Shown one piece after another: positions 46,031-58,029 of a stretch of DNA of 64,000 nucleotides. Each line of letters opens with the position of its first letter. Position 1 is the stretch's first letter. Source of the DNA: Zhengitettix transpicula (Eukaryota > Arthropoda > Insecta > Orthoptera > Tetrigidae); assembly GCA_037074705.1 (NCBI GenBank), contig CM073590.1, positions 209,542,746 to 209,606,745 on the forward strand, read 5' to 3'. The notes under the pieces were generated by a model. That model saw only the letters and a list, made by a program, of their open reading frames with translations. It had not been told where the DNA came from and searched no databases. Position numbers and translations under genes: made by a program.

Positions 46031-46550
46031 CTGCGTGGGCTATTCTCTCGCAGGCAGAACCTTGTAGGAGAGACGGAAGGGGCTACCTTTGGGGATGCCT
46101 TCTCCTCTCTCCGTTTTTGAACTAAGGTTCCCACAAGCCGAGGCACCTCGGCCTGTTTTGAGAGGTGTATGTTCCGGGGTCACAGATCTTGGGCATACGA
46201 TAAAAGTTGTTTGCTGTTCCCACTGGAACAGTCGGCCAACTGCCTCCTAAACTTGTCGAGGCACGGAGAAGGGAATGCTGCGTCCCCACAGCAAACTCCT
46301 CTCCCGCTTTCGGAATTGTGTGGGACAAGTACCCAATGCCCGACCTACCTGATTCAGGTTTTCTAGAGTTTGTCCTGCATTACTTTTAGGCGAATGCCGG
46401 GTAGGATCCTTAAACTATAGCCTGGGGGCCCTAGTTAATCCTTGGCTACCTTTCTCTACTCTTCCGCACCCCCCGTTTCAAATCTATTCCTATGCTAGTA
46501 AAGGGGAGTTGCCTTCATGTGGATTACCCTCATGTAGCCTGTTACCCTAA
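46030..46550 (+). repeat. Dispersed repeat family A, copy 5
   Basis: Most complete plus copy: head segment ACCTTTGGGGATGCCTTCTC (shared with copy 1), the CAAGCCGAGGCACCTCGGCC hairpin, body, and an end near ATGTAGCCTGTTACCC. Confidence 0.85.
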
Positions 46551-46559
46551 AAAAAAAGT

Positions 46560-48150
46560 TTTTGGTGTGTGACGCGACGGAAGTATACACTTCAAAATCC
46601 AGAATGTGATATTTAAGATGACAGTAGTCTTCTATGTCGGCCAAGGTATTGCAAGGGCTATAGAGCCAGGAAATGAAGGATTTCTCAGGTAATTATGGAG
46701 ATAAAATGGAAAGTGAAGCGAAATAGGTGAGAGAAATGCATAAATTAAATGGTGGCAGGAGAGGTTGAAGATTTAGTAAGTAGTAAGAAATTGCATAAAA
46801 TATTGTTTCTAGGTGGAAGCACATCAACTGATAGGATAATAATGTGATGATGGATTTAGCTTCAGGGAGACTGCTGTGCCGATTTAATCAGAATGATGAC
46901 CTATTTGCGATCTCCATTAATGTTTTCACTGGAATGTAGTTTAGTTAGTGTGGTTGAGAGTGTGTTCTTGGAGAAAATTAAGTAACGGGAAGGAAGTAAT
47001 AGTGGCTACTTTTATATTAATCTTAGAATGTAGCATGAATATGGTCCGTTGGCAGACAGCGTTTTACGCCGAATATTACCACGTGCTCGCATAAATCCGT
47101 GGCGCAAAAGGCTGAGGAATTCAAACAATAAACCCGTATCTCTCGCGATGTATGAAAACGAGATTGCTCAAATTAAGGAGCATGAGTTTGCGCAGTAAAG
47201 AATTTATCTTAGCGATTTATTATTTTTCCTGATAAGAATCACAGATATCAGATCTGGTCAATTACCGGGAGTGATTTTATGAACATTGATTTAAAAGGTT
47301 TCGGTTAATGTCGAACTTTCTCCGAGGTTTTAAAATGTTTCACAGTTTTATATTGAATTTAAAAAATGAAAGGTTCTAAATTGTTAATTGTACCATCAGC
47401 TAGTGCAGCTAGAACTCGTCATTAAGATCCTCTTACTGTACCTGGAATAAAGAAGCGTGTGTACTTTTGGAACCGGGGAGAAAAGGTGGAGCTGTAGAAT
47501 TTTACCCAAAAAAAGTTGAATTGAGACAGACTAAGAGCTTCTGCGACCTTGGGCCTGCTGGCTACCTGAGGAGGAAACATTAGGGCCAAAACGTGCGACG
47601 AAGTGTTTACTTGCTGTTAATAGCTTAGTTGGGTTCCGCTTAAAAATTCGGATTTACGAATGTCGGAGCCGCTGTCGATTTAATACCCGATTTTTTTTTA
47701 TACTTATAGCCGTATAAGGTCACTAGTGACTTAGTACAATGTTGGGTTTGATTTTGTCGGGGAACTAATTTCTTTTACTCAGTATGGACAACATCCATGC
47801 CCTAGCCCGGAGTCTCCTCTGTGATGCGAGTCAGAAACTTTGTCATCGTCACCACAGGTCGGCACATAAATTTAATCTTAGGAAAGGTAATAAAAAGAGA
47901 GAACTTAGTTTTAAAACATCGGCGTTTATTACAGTAAACAACTGCTCGTCTTCTGAGAGTAATGGGACATCTGTTCAAATCAGACCGTAGACGTGGACCG
48001 AGTCGGTTCAGCCTAGTCCAGGAAAACCACTATCCTGAAGTAGAAATGAAAACTGCAGGGAAGTCGATGGATTTATCCGCAATACTACGGACATTGATGA
48101 CCAGATTAGTGATTTTGAGAGACATCTTATTGATTCGCCTTTTCCGAAGA
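46560..48150. other. No feature recognised
   Basis: Mixed composition. A weak hammerhead-like string occurs near 47573 (CTGAGGA ... CCAAAACG) but lacks the G of GAAA and a stem I. Confidence 0.4.
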
Positions 48151-48159
48151 TTCACCTTT

Positions 48160-48560
48160 ACCATCAGATAAGCAGTCTTGGCGGCTGATTGTCCACAACC
48201 ACCAGAATTCGTCAGCTTAAATTTACCACAGCTCCGTGTCCGCGCCAAATGCGTGAAAGGCTCGGGACAATCGTCGGTGCTCGTTGCCTGGAGGGCTGAT
48301 TCCTTCCATTCCAGCCAGTCGAATGCCTCGTCTCGCCGAAGTCTAAGATTAGCCGTTAGTTCTGAGGGTGTGGCGGCCATGTGCGGAGGCCTGCTCCTGG
48401 CGCACTGCGTCCTCTCATACCAGCGATGGCGACGTCTCCACGTGAGTTTGCACCGCACTCGTTTTCTCTGTCGATTCGCGGATGCTCGTCCCATACTTCC
48501 CATCCGTTCCGTCACGCCCGGAAATGAAATGTAAATACATAAAGTTTCTTCTGCCACGCG
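48160..48560. promoter_or_regulatory. GC- and CpG-rich island, possible promoter/first exon
   Basis: Clearly richer in CG than the DNA around it. On plus, GCGGCCATGTGCGG gives an ATG in a good start context. It opens MCGGLLLAHCVLSYQRWRRL and reaches donor GTGAGT at about 48441. A 175-codon open frame on minus has no recognisable domain. Either strand could carry a first exon; no protein family was recognised. Confidence 0.35.
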
Positions 48561-48569
48561 CGTGTTTAT

Positions 48570-51500
48570 TCTGGACGGTGGAACGCATCTGGAAATATTT
48601 ACAGCCTCAAGCGAACGTTGTTTAAATTGTTAAGGTGTTGCATGTGTCGCGTGGGAATCCACGTCTGGGGCCGGATGTAACTTGGTGTTCAATGTTAACA
48701 CCAAATACAAAATAAAACCTATAGGTACAGATAATTAGTCAAAACTAAATGGAAAAAATATGCTGGAACCAGCAGAATAAAACGATTTGATTCGATAATA
48801 TAAGTGTATAACTGTAGTAATTTTGGTCTAAATCTGGAGAGGTCACTGTCACTTTTTTATTTAGTTTCTTATAGTTTTGGCATTGTCAAAAAAATCTCAA
48901 TTTTTTATGCCATATAGATTAAATTCATACTTCTTAAATAATCGTTGTCTCTTGTTTGAGTTTAGAAATGTCAATTTTCGGAGAAATCGACTGGTGTCGC
49001 TAGTCGTTATTTAAAGTCGACGCATTTACACTTAGCTCCATCTTTTTTTTGTTGCCAATTTTATATCTTATCCACGACATGCATTGGTTTAATATATTCC
49101 AGAATATGACGATTGTTTCTTTTTTTTATCTTCTATTTGTTTTATATCACATTTATCGGTCAAACTATTTGTGTGTGTGTGTTCCGCACAAAATACCAAT
49201 TCCTAGTGTGTATATATATTTTAATTATTTTTTTCTGCGCTTAGGCGTAGTTTTATTTCCTTAGCTTTTGGATTTACCTCGCAATCCAGGCATGATGTAC
49301 GGTAATGACGGCACCTGCCGTGGATATATAACCTTACATGGTATGATGGGAAACCTACCATATGAATAGCTCGGGTCATTTTGCCCTGTTTTGGAATGTT
49401 TTATCAGAACAACATTCTGAAGCCGTATGTCAATCGCATCTAGATCCAAAACTTCGCAAATGGTTTTTGTTTAGAAAATCGAAATCAAATTTAATATGTC
49501 AGTGTTGTACACTTTTACTATATCCATGTAAATTAAATGCTAACTTGTTGAACGTTTGAACGGGTAAAAATTAAAGACGACTGAAGCGATTTCAGGGAAT
49601 ATTTATATTTGTATTTATACTTCAAGGTGAATGCTTTGACGAATTTCAAGACAAGAAATTCCAGAGAAAAGTAAAGGCAGATTTGAAATATTTGCTATGG
49701 ATAACTGAATTGTCCTAGGATTAATAAGACTTTCTTTAGCAATTTCATTGGAATCTCTTCGTGTAGATTCATGTAGTTAATATTCCAACGATGGGGTCGC
49801 AAGTTACACTGTTAAAAAATATTTCAAACCTACAGTTTCTCTACATGATGGCTATTAATATTATTTAACTGCATATGTTACATTGTGGTCAGTCCCAGTA
49901 AAGCGTAAATAAAAAACTTAATCGTCTCACGTTCCGACAACTGTTTGTGTTGTGGTGATATTTTATAGCGATCTCGTGTTTTCCGACAGTCTCCAGCGTC
50001 CGCCCAAATGCAATGGTCAAATCTCCAGGAAGCTTTGTTCAGGCCGCGGCTGTAATTACTTCTTACTAACAATGGATCCCTCGACGGCTACAGTTTGCTT
50101 TTTGTCTATCATTGTTGCAAGTAACAAACCAAATGGTATTTCTAAAACTACACTTCTTTTTGTTTCCTCGCCAACCCCCCTAATCCTTGGCCAAAACCTT
50201 CGTACCAGTGCAACTCGCATGTTTCCTCACATTTATTGGTCCTTGCAGTTGAGTTTTTCATGTTTTTCTCCACTCCGCACCTGAGGCATTTAATCTCTCT
50301 TCTTCCCCAGCCTCGTAACTACCACCCATTCAGTTTAACTCTCACATTTTTACCCTCTTCTTATTGCCATTTTCACTCTTTTGCCATTCAAATATCTTCC
50401 CGTTCATCTGTTCATCATTACTTGTAATCCTTCATACAATTTTCTGAATACACTTTTTTCTCTCTTACATTTTCTTATACGTTTATCTTCGTTCTCAGGG
50501 ATCAATTCTTGGAAGAGCTCAATTTTCCGCTTATTTAAATATGCCCTTGTTTGTATTCAATCAGGTCAATTAGTCTTCCAGATCCATCAATTAGCGATTG
50601 CGTTCTCGTGCGAGACTCGATTATAACTTTTACAAAGCATTAGTAAATGCCAACCACATTAATTAGTTTCTAAATTTCTAATCTCTAGTTCGCATTTCTG
50701 CTTTGAAGATTACGTGAAATGGTTGTTTGTTATACCTATATTATCCTAAATCTAGTTAATGTTTTAATTATAAATAAACCAGTCTGCTGTGGTTTATTTA
50801 TAATTTATTTTTAAATATTCAGAATATATCATTACTTGTTGTTTTTTTAAAAAACATTTTTTTTTGTTGAGAACGCGGTCTTTCCGTCTAGTGTGCGCCG
50901 AAATTAATCTAAAATCGAAATTATGATTTACAAAAATTTCACGAATGTGTCGGCGTGATTGTAAGGTATGCCCCTGTACGTATCAGCAGTGGGGATTCCT
51001 AATGATTCTCCATGGACGGGAAAAAGTAAGGGTCACTGGAAGCGCACTATAAACTGTCCACAAAAAGGTTCGTGCGTATAACAGAAAATGTCTTTATAAT
51101 GGCCGAATTTTTTAGGTAACAATATAATTTACAATAGAAAATTGGCGTGTCATTTTTAGAAAAGTTATAGTGCATCCAGTATTTTATGTTTGCTTTGCGC
51201 TTCAAGGTGTCTGCTATCTAAAAAGCCTGGTATTCATTCTTTATCGACTGTTGTGGATTTAAACTTGCAAGTTTTTTTATAGTTACGACTGGACCGTGAT
51301 TCCCGAAGGGTAGCCTAATCCGATCGGATTCGTATATTTCTTCGAGCAGGGCTTAATGTGGGTTTTCCCATAAGCCGGATATCCGATGTAATTGTGACGT
51401 AGACTCAAGCTACATCGACTGTTTCCAGAAATAGGATCCCGCTGGTACAGCGTTGCTACTGGCAGTCGTAAGAGACAACTTATAAACCGTTTAAAGTCCC
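48570..51500. other. No feature recognised
   Basis: AT-rich with short simple repeats (TG run near 49170). No exon recognised. Confidence 0.4.
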
Positions 51501-51518
51501 AACTCTAAATTGAATTCA

Positions 51519-51519
<1 letters not shown>

Positions 51520-51562
<43 letters not shown>
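51520..51562. repeat. (TA)n microsatellite
   Basis: TA run about 70 bp left of family A copy 6. Confidence 0.9.
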
Positions 51563-51565
<3 letters not shown>

Positions 51566-51631
51566 AGTATTCTATTAAATAAACAATTTAATTAAAACAA
51601 AGCCCAAAGTTGAGGTATTTTTTTTTGGGTG

Positions 51632-51890
51632 TAGATAGGCTCTGTATAGGGTAATCCACATAGTGGCAACTCCCCTCTTATAGCATAGGAAAGGTATTTG
51701 AAAGGGGGGATGCGGTAGGGTGTAGGAAGGTAGCCAAGGGTTACTAGGGCCCCCGGGCTATATTTTAAGGATCCTACCCGGCATTCGCCTAAAAGTAATG
51801 CAGGACAAACCCTATAAAAAACCTGCATCGGGTAGGTCGGGCATTTGGTACTTGTCCCACGCCCTTCCGATGACGGAGAGAGGTTAAACG
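51632..51890 (-). repeat. Dispersed repeat family A, copy 6
   Basis: Minus orientation; starts at the GGTGTAGATAGGCTCTGTAT terminal segment and runs to ACGCCCTTCCGATGACGG. Only the 3' half of the family remains. Confidence 0.8.
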
Positions 51891-51899
51891 GATGTTTTA

Positions 51900-54800
51900 A
51901 TTGAAAAAATCAAGGTTTAAAATATACAAACAAATTAATTTATTAAAGCAAATTATTTAAATAACATTAATATTAATACTTTACAATAATACCACGACTA
52001 TTTCTCAGGGCCGATCATCGGGCATTCCATAAAGAATACTTATTAAACTATCGAATTCATAAAGCTATCAAGGCATTAATTCAAACCATCAATAGAACAT
52101 TACAATACAAAATATGAGATATGAAATTTAAAATCTTAACTCGGGAATCTGACTATAATATCATTTACTTGCGGGTTTACAAATAGTAAATGTTCTCTGG
52201 TACCAACGAAATTGGCTCGTTCACACACACACACACACACAATTATTAACACTTTATAGACAGACCATTATACACTTAATTTAATACTCAACACTTTCTG
52301 CTTCGCTGTGCCTTCTAACAAAATCTTAATAACACACTCTAAAGTTTGTTATTTGCTGGATGCAATAACCGGGGGCTCCCAATAATTGAAGAAAATGGCT
52401 AACTCATTAATGTAAGCTAGACTCCGAACTATAATAGTTGGCGTTGGATCGTCGTAATTATTTGCTCACCGACTGGAACCTGTAGACCGTTTCTGAATAT
52501 TTTAGTTGTTAAATTACATACATCCAGACACTTTCTGAATTACTGTCCTTTCTCGACCGTCTCCTGCCATACACTCTCGAGCACTGTGCTTCTAGCGAAC
52601 GAACTTCTACAATCCCAGCAAGCATGCATTACTGGCACAAATACTTGTTTATAACTTGTGGTTTTTTACGCCGCCAACAATACAAGTCAAAATTTTGTTC
52701 ATTAATTAATTATTTCCTTTTAATTACCACAATATATATATATATCTATATATATATAAAACTGAAATTTGTAATAATTATATCTATAGATCTTTCACAG
52801 CAAATAGAAATTGGAGTATGTATTTATTTCTAACGAGTACGAAGACACGACCATTTAATTGGTATTTTATGCAGCGTTCATATCACCCTTTGAACAAGTT
52901 TGGTTTCACTTGCTACTAAGGCGAAAGATTGGCTCTGTTTCTTCTGATTAGTGATTGGCTGAGGAAACAGAACACATCTACAAATTGACACACATTATAC
53001 GAGTATTCTATTGTATATGTTATAAAAGAGCAAAGTAGAGATGAGATAGAACATACCAATGTCAAAAAAAATTCCAATCGTTACTACAAACAACAACAAA
53101 AAATAATTAGCACAGTGTTATAAAACGGTCCACGATGAAGAAAAAAATGTCTTTACATTTATATAATAATTAATATAACTTAAACATTTGACGTGAAATG
53201 TACAAATGCCCGTCGCTTCCTGTAATGTATTAAATAAATTCTTAATCCACTAAACACACAACAACATAATTATTCGTTTAAGTGAACCACTCGAAGTATA
53301 ACATGCAATGATTTATCTGATATAGTCTCGCTCGCATAAAAAAGCCGTAAGATATTTTAGTCGTGTCAGATGGACAATAGAAAAGGGAGATAATGTAGGG
53401 GAGCGTAGTCGTCAGTTGGGAACTTCCCCTCGTGAAGCTGGAACTACACCACCACCATTCTTAAAAACATTAATTATTTTCCTATGAACGGGATCTACAG
53501 ACAGCAGCTAGGTCTTTTTATCGTACCCTATGCTTATCTCTTAACTTTAACGGATGAGGTTTTGGTGTACAACATATCCTGAACTCGAATATCATATTCC
53601 ATGAACAAATGTTTTCAAAATAGTTTTTACAATACTAAGCTGGCGTAACAATGGTTCGTGTTAAATTGAACTCCGGTCTACTCCGACTACAATTACAATG
53701 CATCTAATCTTTACACGACTGCTCTCGATTAAAACCCTCTGGACTCTAATTACTCGAACTCCTTGGTGTTACTTCCCCTTTCTTTAAAATTTTATCGCGC
53801 TATTTAACACACTGAAAAAATTAAGTATGGATATACTAGGACATGCCACGATTGTAATGGACATTGAGAAACGACCTACGACATTTTTCTGTGCGTTTCT
53901 GTTATAAGTGTTGTTGTCAGAGCAACTTCCAGAATTCCAAACACAGAATGCTTTACGAGTTAAATGAGATGTGCTATTGACGACCTCGCTTGCCACACGC
54001 AGACAAATTTGCTCTTAATTAGTCCCTGCAGCTGCGCACTCTTTATCTTAAGAATGGCGTGTTTTTGAAGTCAGTCGAACGTCTTTAGCATCTCATTAGT
54101 GGCGGTTGTTAATTTTGAACCACGTTATATCTTCTGTTGAAATGTAGGTGAACTTTTTCGGATTTAACCTCAGAACGCTCAAACATTAACCTAGAATCAA
54201 TTTTCAAATAAATATATTTTATAAAAATGCCGATCTGTTCGTGGCTATAGAAAAATGATAAATCTATCTCTATTGGTTATATTTTTATTGGAACGACTTC
54301 CACAGTTATAAAAATCAATTAGAGAAGGTCACCATTTCAAACAATGCTACCTAAAATACGGGGAATGTAGGGCAATGATTTATGTTATTAATGTAGTTGC
54401 GTGTGAAACATAAACATGAAAAGGGATTGCGTGAACGAAGGTCGTGTAACATTCCTTCTTCGCAATAGTACTACGCTGTCGTATCCGAAGGTTTCGAAGG
54501 TGCTGAGAATATCATTTGCAGCACATAAACATCAATTTATTACGGTGACATTAACGTCATTGAACCTAGGGAGGTCGTGTGGCAGTGTCATACACAAATG
54601 AAGGACGAAAATAGCTTCGACATCACTGTTTAAGAAGCTCGTTTCCTGTTTCTGTAAAATTTCAAGCCATACTGGAGACTGAAAATGATGTAAAATCAGT
54701 TCAGACATCTGTGTTCGTATTCTCTATAATCTATCATCCTTCCTTTTAGAAAGATTTATTGAAAATATTTAACATCGATTCCCTACTGTTCTGATCCATT

Positions 54801-55060
54801 TAATTTAGTTAAAATAATTTTATTCCGTTGTTTCTTTAAACTTAACAAGTTGTAAACATAACAGAATTTTCGCCTGCAGTGTGTGGGCAAATCGCATATA
54901 AGAAATTTATTTCCACGACATTTCATGTAATTAATTGAAAGTAATGATCAATAAATTTTTAATCAATTGAATTATTAATTATCATGTTTATAAAATCTTG
55001 CTTTCTTGGAATTTTTAGAAACATGGATTTTGAAATTAGATCATTTAATTGACTTCACAA
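51900..55060. other. No gene recognised
   Basis: AT-rich; a CA run near 52222 and a TA-rich run near 52733. The CTGGTACCAACG...TTGGCTCGTTCA stretch near 52200 faintly resembles 830-870, too weak to call a repeat. Confidence 0.4.
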
Positions 55061-55063
55061 CAA

Positions 55064-55095
55064 CTGAAGAGGTCCTAATAAATTAGGGATGAAAC
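55064..55095 (+). ncRNA. Hammerhead-like motif (core intact)
   Basis: CUGAAGA fits CUGANGA. Stem II contains CCUAAU/AUUAGG, then GAAAC. The core is intact, but the flanks (ACAA and GAGA) do not pair, so stem I is lost or differently placed. Confidence 0.45.
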
Positions 55096-55439
55096 TTTGA
55101 GAATATTTTTTCTATTATAATGTTTAAAAATTTAATGAACAGGTTTATTTAAGGACGTCAGATAAATATAACTGTTAAAATATTTGTATCTTAATTGATC
55201 ATTTCTAAGCATATTTATTATACGAATCACTACCAATTAGAACCAATTGTCGATAGAGATGGAAATTATAAATCTAAATAAGTTTCTGAAATGTTAAACT
55301 TGTATTACATTCACTTAATGTTAAAACCAAGACTGATGCTTTAAGCAATAAAGTTGCTCTTCTGAAACTTTATACCTGGTTAGAATTGAGGTGGGGAGGT
55401 TGTCCGCTCAAGGCACGGCCGCTCAAAATACGAATTTTT

Positions 55440-55510
55440 CAGCCCCTGACGAAGGCAACAAGGTTTGCAAAGTGTTGTGTGGTATTTTTATAACGTAAAT
55501 TATCTGTTTA
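55440..55510 (+). repeat. Family H fragment with decayed hammerhead
   Basis: GCCC, CUGACGA, stem II GCAA/UUGC, then CAAAG where GAAA should follow, then UGUU and GUGUGG, and the tail GGTATTTTTATAACG. It is the same architecture as 13264-13303 with core mutations. Confidence 0.5.
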
Positions 55511-55519
55511 TCGTCTACT

Positions 55520-57110
55520 TCAGTTTCTATTTGTTTATTATCATGTAATGACGTTTTTATATTTTTAAATGTCTCAAACTGCTCATATATATTTTTTAAC
55601 TAAATTTCATCTGCAACTCTATCTGATCTCCCTTTCTGACTTCGGCTTGTTAACCGACTGTTTTCCGGACTGCCACCTGCGCATATGTGTAAATGTTATT
55701 TTTATACGGCATTTATCATACACTATATCCTCATTTGCGGATTAATGAAAATAATACATCCTATTTGATTCCACCGGTTTTTCAAAACTTCGCTACTACT
55801 GCTTCATTCTATTTGGGGATCGATAGTTTCGCCATTAATAATTGTAGCCCCCACGAGTTCATGCTTAAAATCGTTTGGAGAATTCATACCCAAATAAATT
55901 CATGGCCAATCGTGCTGAAATGGAAAAAAAAATTATTTTGCTATGTGTAGACAGCTGATGTGTACGGTCTTCCTTTCGTAGTAACTTTTAAGTTAAACTC
56001 TTTTTGTCTAACGAATTACTTGGAAGAGAACCAATGAGCAGTCTTGATACATAAAAAATTCAAATTGAAATTTTTTCTTCTAACAATATGGCAAGAAAGT
56101 GTCCTTGAAACCCAGAAGTATCTATATATATGTACTAGCAGGATTTTAATTTAATCATGCAAGTCACAATCTCGTCGAAATTTCACGATGAAGCGGTTGA
56201 TCGATCCGTAATAATACTGCTGGAATATTGTCAAGATGTTTAGAAAAGTATTTTGTGCGTTGCGTTATTTCCGCATATCCATGTAAGAAGCCGACGGTCA
56301 AAGTCGCTAGGAGGAACGAATTCCTGGCAACAGTTTTCCCGTAACTATAGTGGCCCAAAGCCAAAATACGTTTTACCATGCGCGGTAGAAGCTTGTGCTG
56401 ACCTACGGTCAAAGCTCTCGCCGATGTTGCCTTCAACTATCCACGCGCAAAAATCCACTCAAATAAGTTATTCAAGAATACGTCTAAATTATCTTCTGTT
56501 TTAAACTAACATTTTCTCTTGCAGATGTTGAGGCACCTGTTGGTGTTTTCTGCTTATCTAAAACGGACTCTTATTTTCATCCTACGACTTTGAACATTTG
56601 TTTGCTAAACGTTTTCTAGATTTTTTAAGTCAATAGTGGTTGATTTCCAACGATCAACTGCTTCTATTACCGCTATTGAAAGAATCTTTTCATTGAAGTG
56701 GATGGATGCAGTGTCGAACGAGAATTTGGCGTTCCTCCCTCGCCGTGTTTCCAAGAATTACCCACTGTGTGTACAGTTGCTGAGCTGTTAAACGAATTAT
56801 TGCCTTTGTTCTTTGTGTTTTATGAATTAAAAGAGAAAATTATAGCTATTTGTCGTTTAAAACCTCAGGTTTTGAAATGCATGGCTTAAACGCTTCTTAA
56901 AACTTTGAAGAGATAATATATAGTTCATTTTTAAATGCTTTTTGAAACTAGTCTGATCTTCGGCCGCTAATTTTGCTTGTGGAGGACGTGGGTGGGGATA
57001 GTTTCGCTGGAATCAGTATCGGACATTTCAGCTCGTCAGTTATTTCGAATCCCAATCGTCCAAATCCCCCTACTCTGAAGATTCTTCCTTTCCTTTGCAC
57101 AGTATTTTCT
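55520..57110. other. No gene recognised
   Basis: Open frames on both strands near 56164-56504 have no recognisable domain. A string ASITAIERIFSL near 56670 recalls the dimerisation tail of hAT transposases but is too short to call. Confidence 0.35.
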
Positions 57111-57176
57111 TTCTAGGAAAACGACATCTTAATTGTTTTTCAAAATCGCTTATTAACTGATCAGCAGCTTTATATT

Positions 57177-57960
57177 TCTATATAATAAAAAATTATGTAT
57201 GTTTGTATGTATGTATTTACGATATTTTCTATACAAATTTGAACGCGTGGACAGATTTCAGCAGAAATTGCTACACATATTGTTCAAAACACGAGAAACG
57301 GTACTGTAGGGATGAGAAACCCCTAGCATAAATGTGGAAAGAATTATAATAAAAAACGTGATCATTAAGTGTTATATTACTGCGCGCCAAGAGACAATGA
57401 CGCCACGCGAAAGAGAGACGTTACTACGCGACGAACAAAGGAAATAGTTCCTTTTTCCGTAATGAAATAAGTCAGAAATATTTTCTTTGAATGAAAAGAA
57501 TAGTTTTATCAGTAATACTACATGGATTGATGATTTAAAAAAACTAAATATTTTACGATCCTTGCGGAAAATGTAAGTTAGGGCCTAATTATCATGCTAT
57601 ATTAAGTGACTCCAATATGGCGACTATTTGATAATAGTGTGAATTAGGCTAACTATTTCATAAATTAAATCTTTCGTACTGTGAAGACTGAGGGACAATT
57701 ATATCCTGCAATACTCACGGAGTATGTTTAAGAATTCGATTCGTAAAGAAATTCGGAGGAATGTTTGTTGGGATTGATGCAATTCAATTCAATGTATTTT
57801 ATAGCTGTTTAATTAATGCACTATCGGTCGAAAATATGTACGGAACTAGGAACAGTTAGATTTAGGTTAAATCACTTCTTGATTAACGATTAATGTAGAA
57901 TTAAATACTTCGGGTTTATATGAATAAGTATACGAGCAACGCCGGGCACACAGTATTTTA
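57177..57960 (+). mobile_element. Helitron-like element flanked by a direct repeat
   Basis: The left end TCTATATAATAAAAAATTAT and right-end GAGCAACGCCGGGCACACAG match the termini of the element at 13706-14745, but the 3' CTAG is altered. The interior is not the ~280 bp unit. A ~55 bp direct repeat flanks it (about 57122-57173 and 57970-58023, sharing AATCGCTTATTAA and CTGATCAGC). Confidence 0.55.
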
Positions 57961-58029
57961 TTTCTATGAATACCACATCTTATTTTTTTAAAAAATCGCT
58001 TATTAAACTGATCAGCTGCTTTATGATCA

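Noticed and set aside
47571..47612. CTGAGGA ... CCAAAACGTG on plus
   Set aside because: GAAA is AAAA here, stem II is only about 2 bp, and the UU before stem I is missing.
48030..48557. 175-codon open frame on minus
   Set aside because: Lies in the CpG-rich island, has low-complexity arginine-rich content and no domain; open frames are expected by chance there.
56164..56890. Possible hAT transposase tail (ASITAIERIFSL) and nearby open frames
   Set aside because: Too short, with stops soon after and no DDE or zinc-finger segment.
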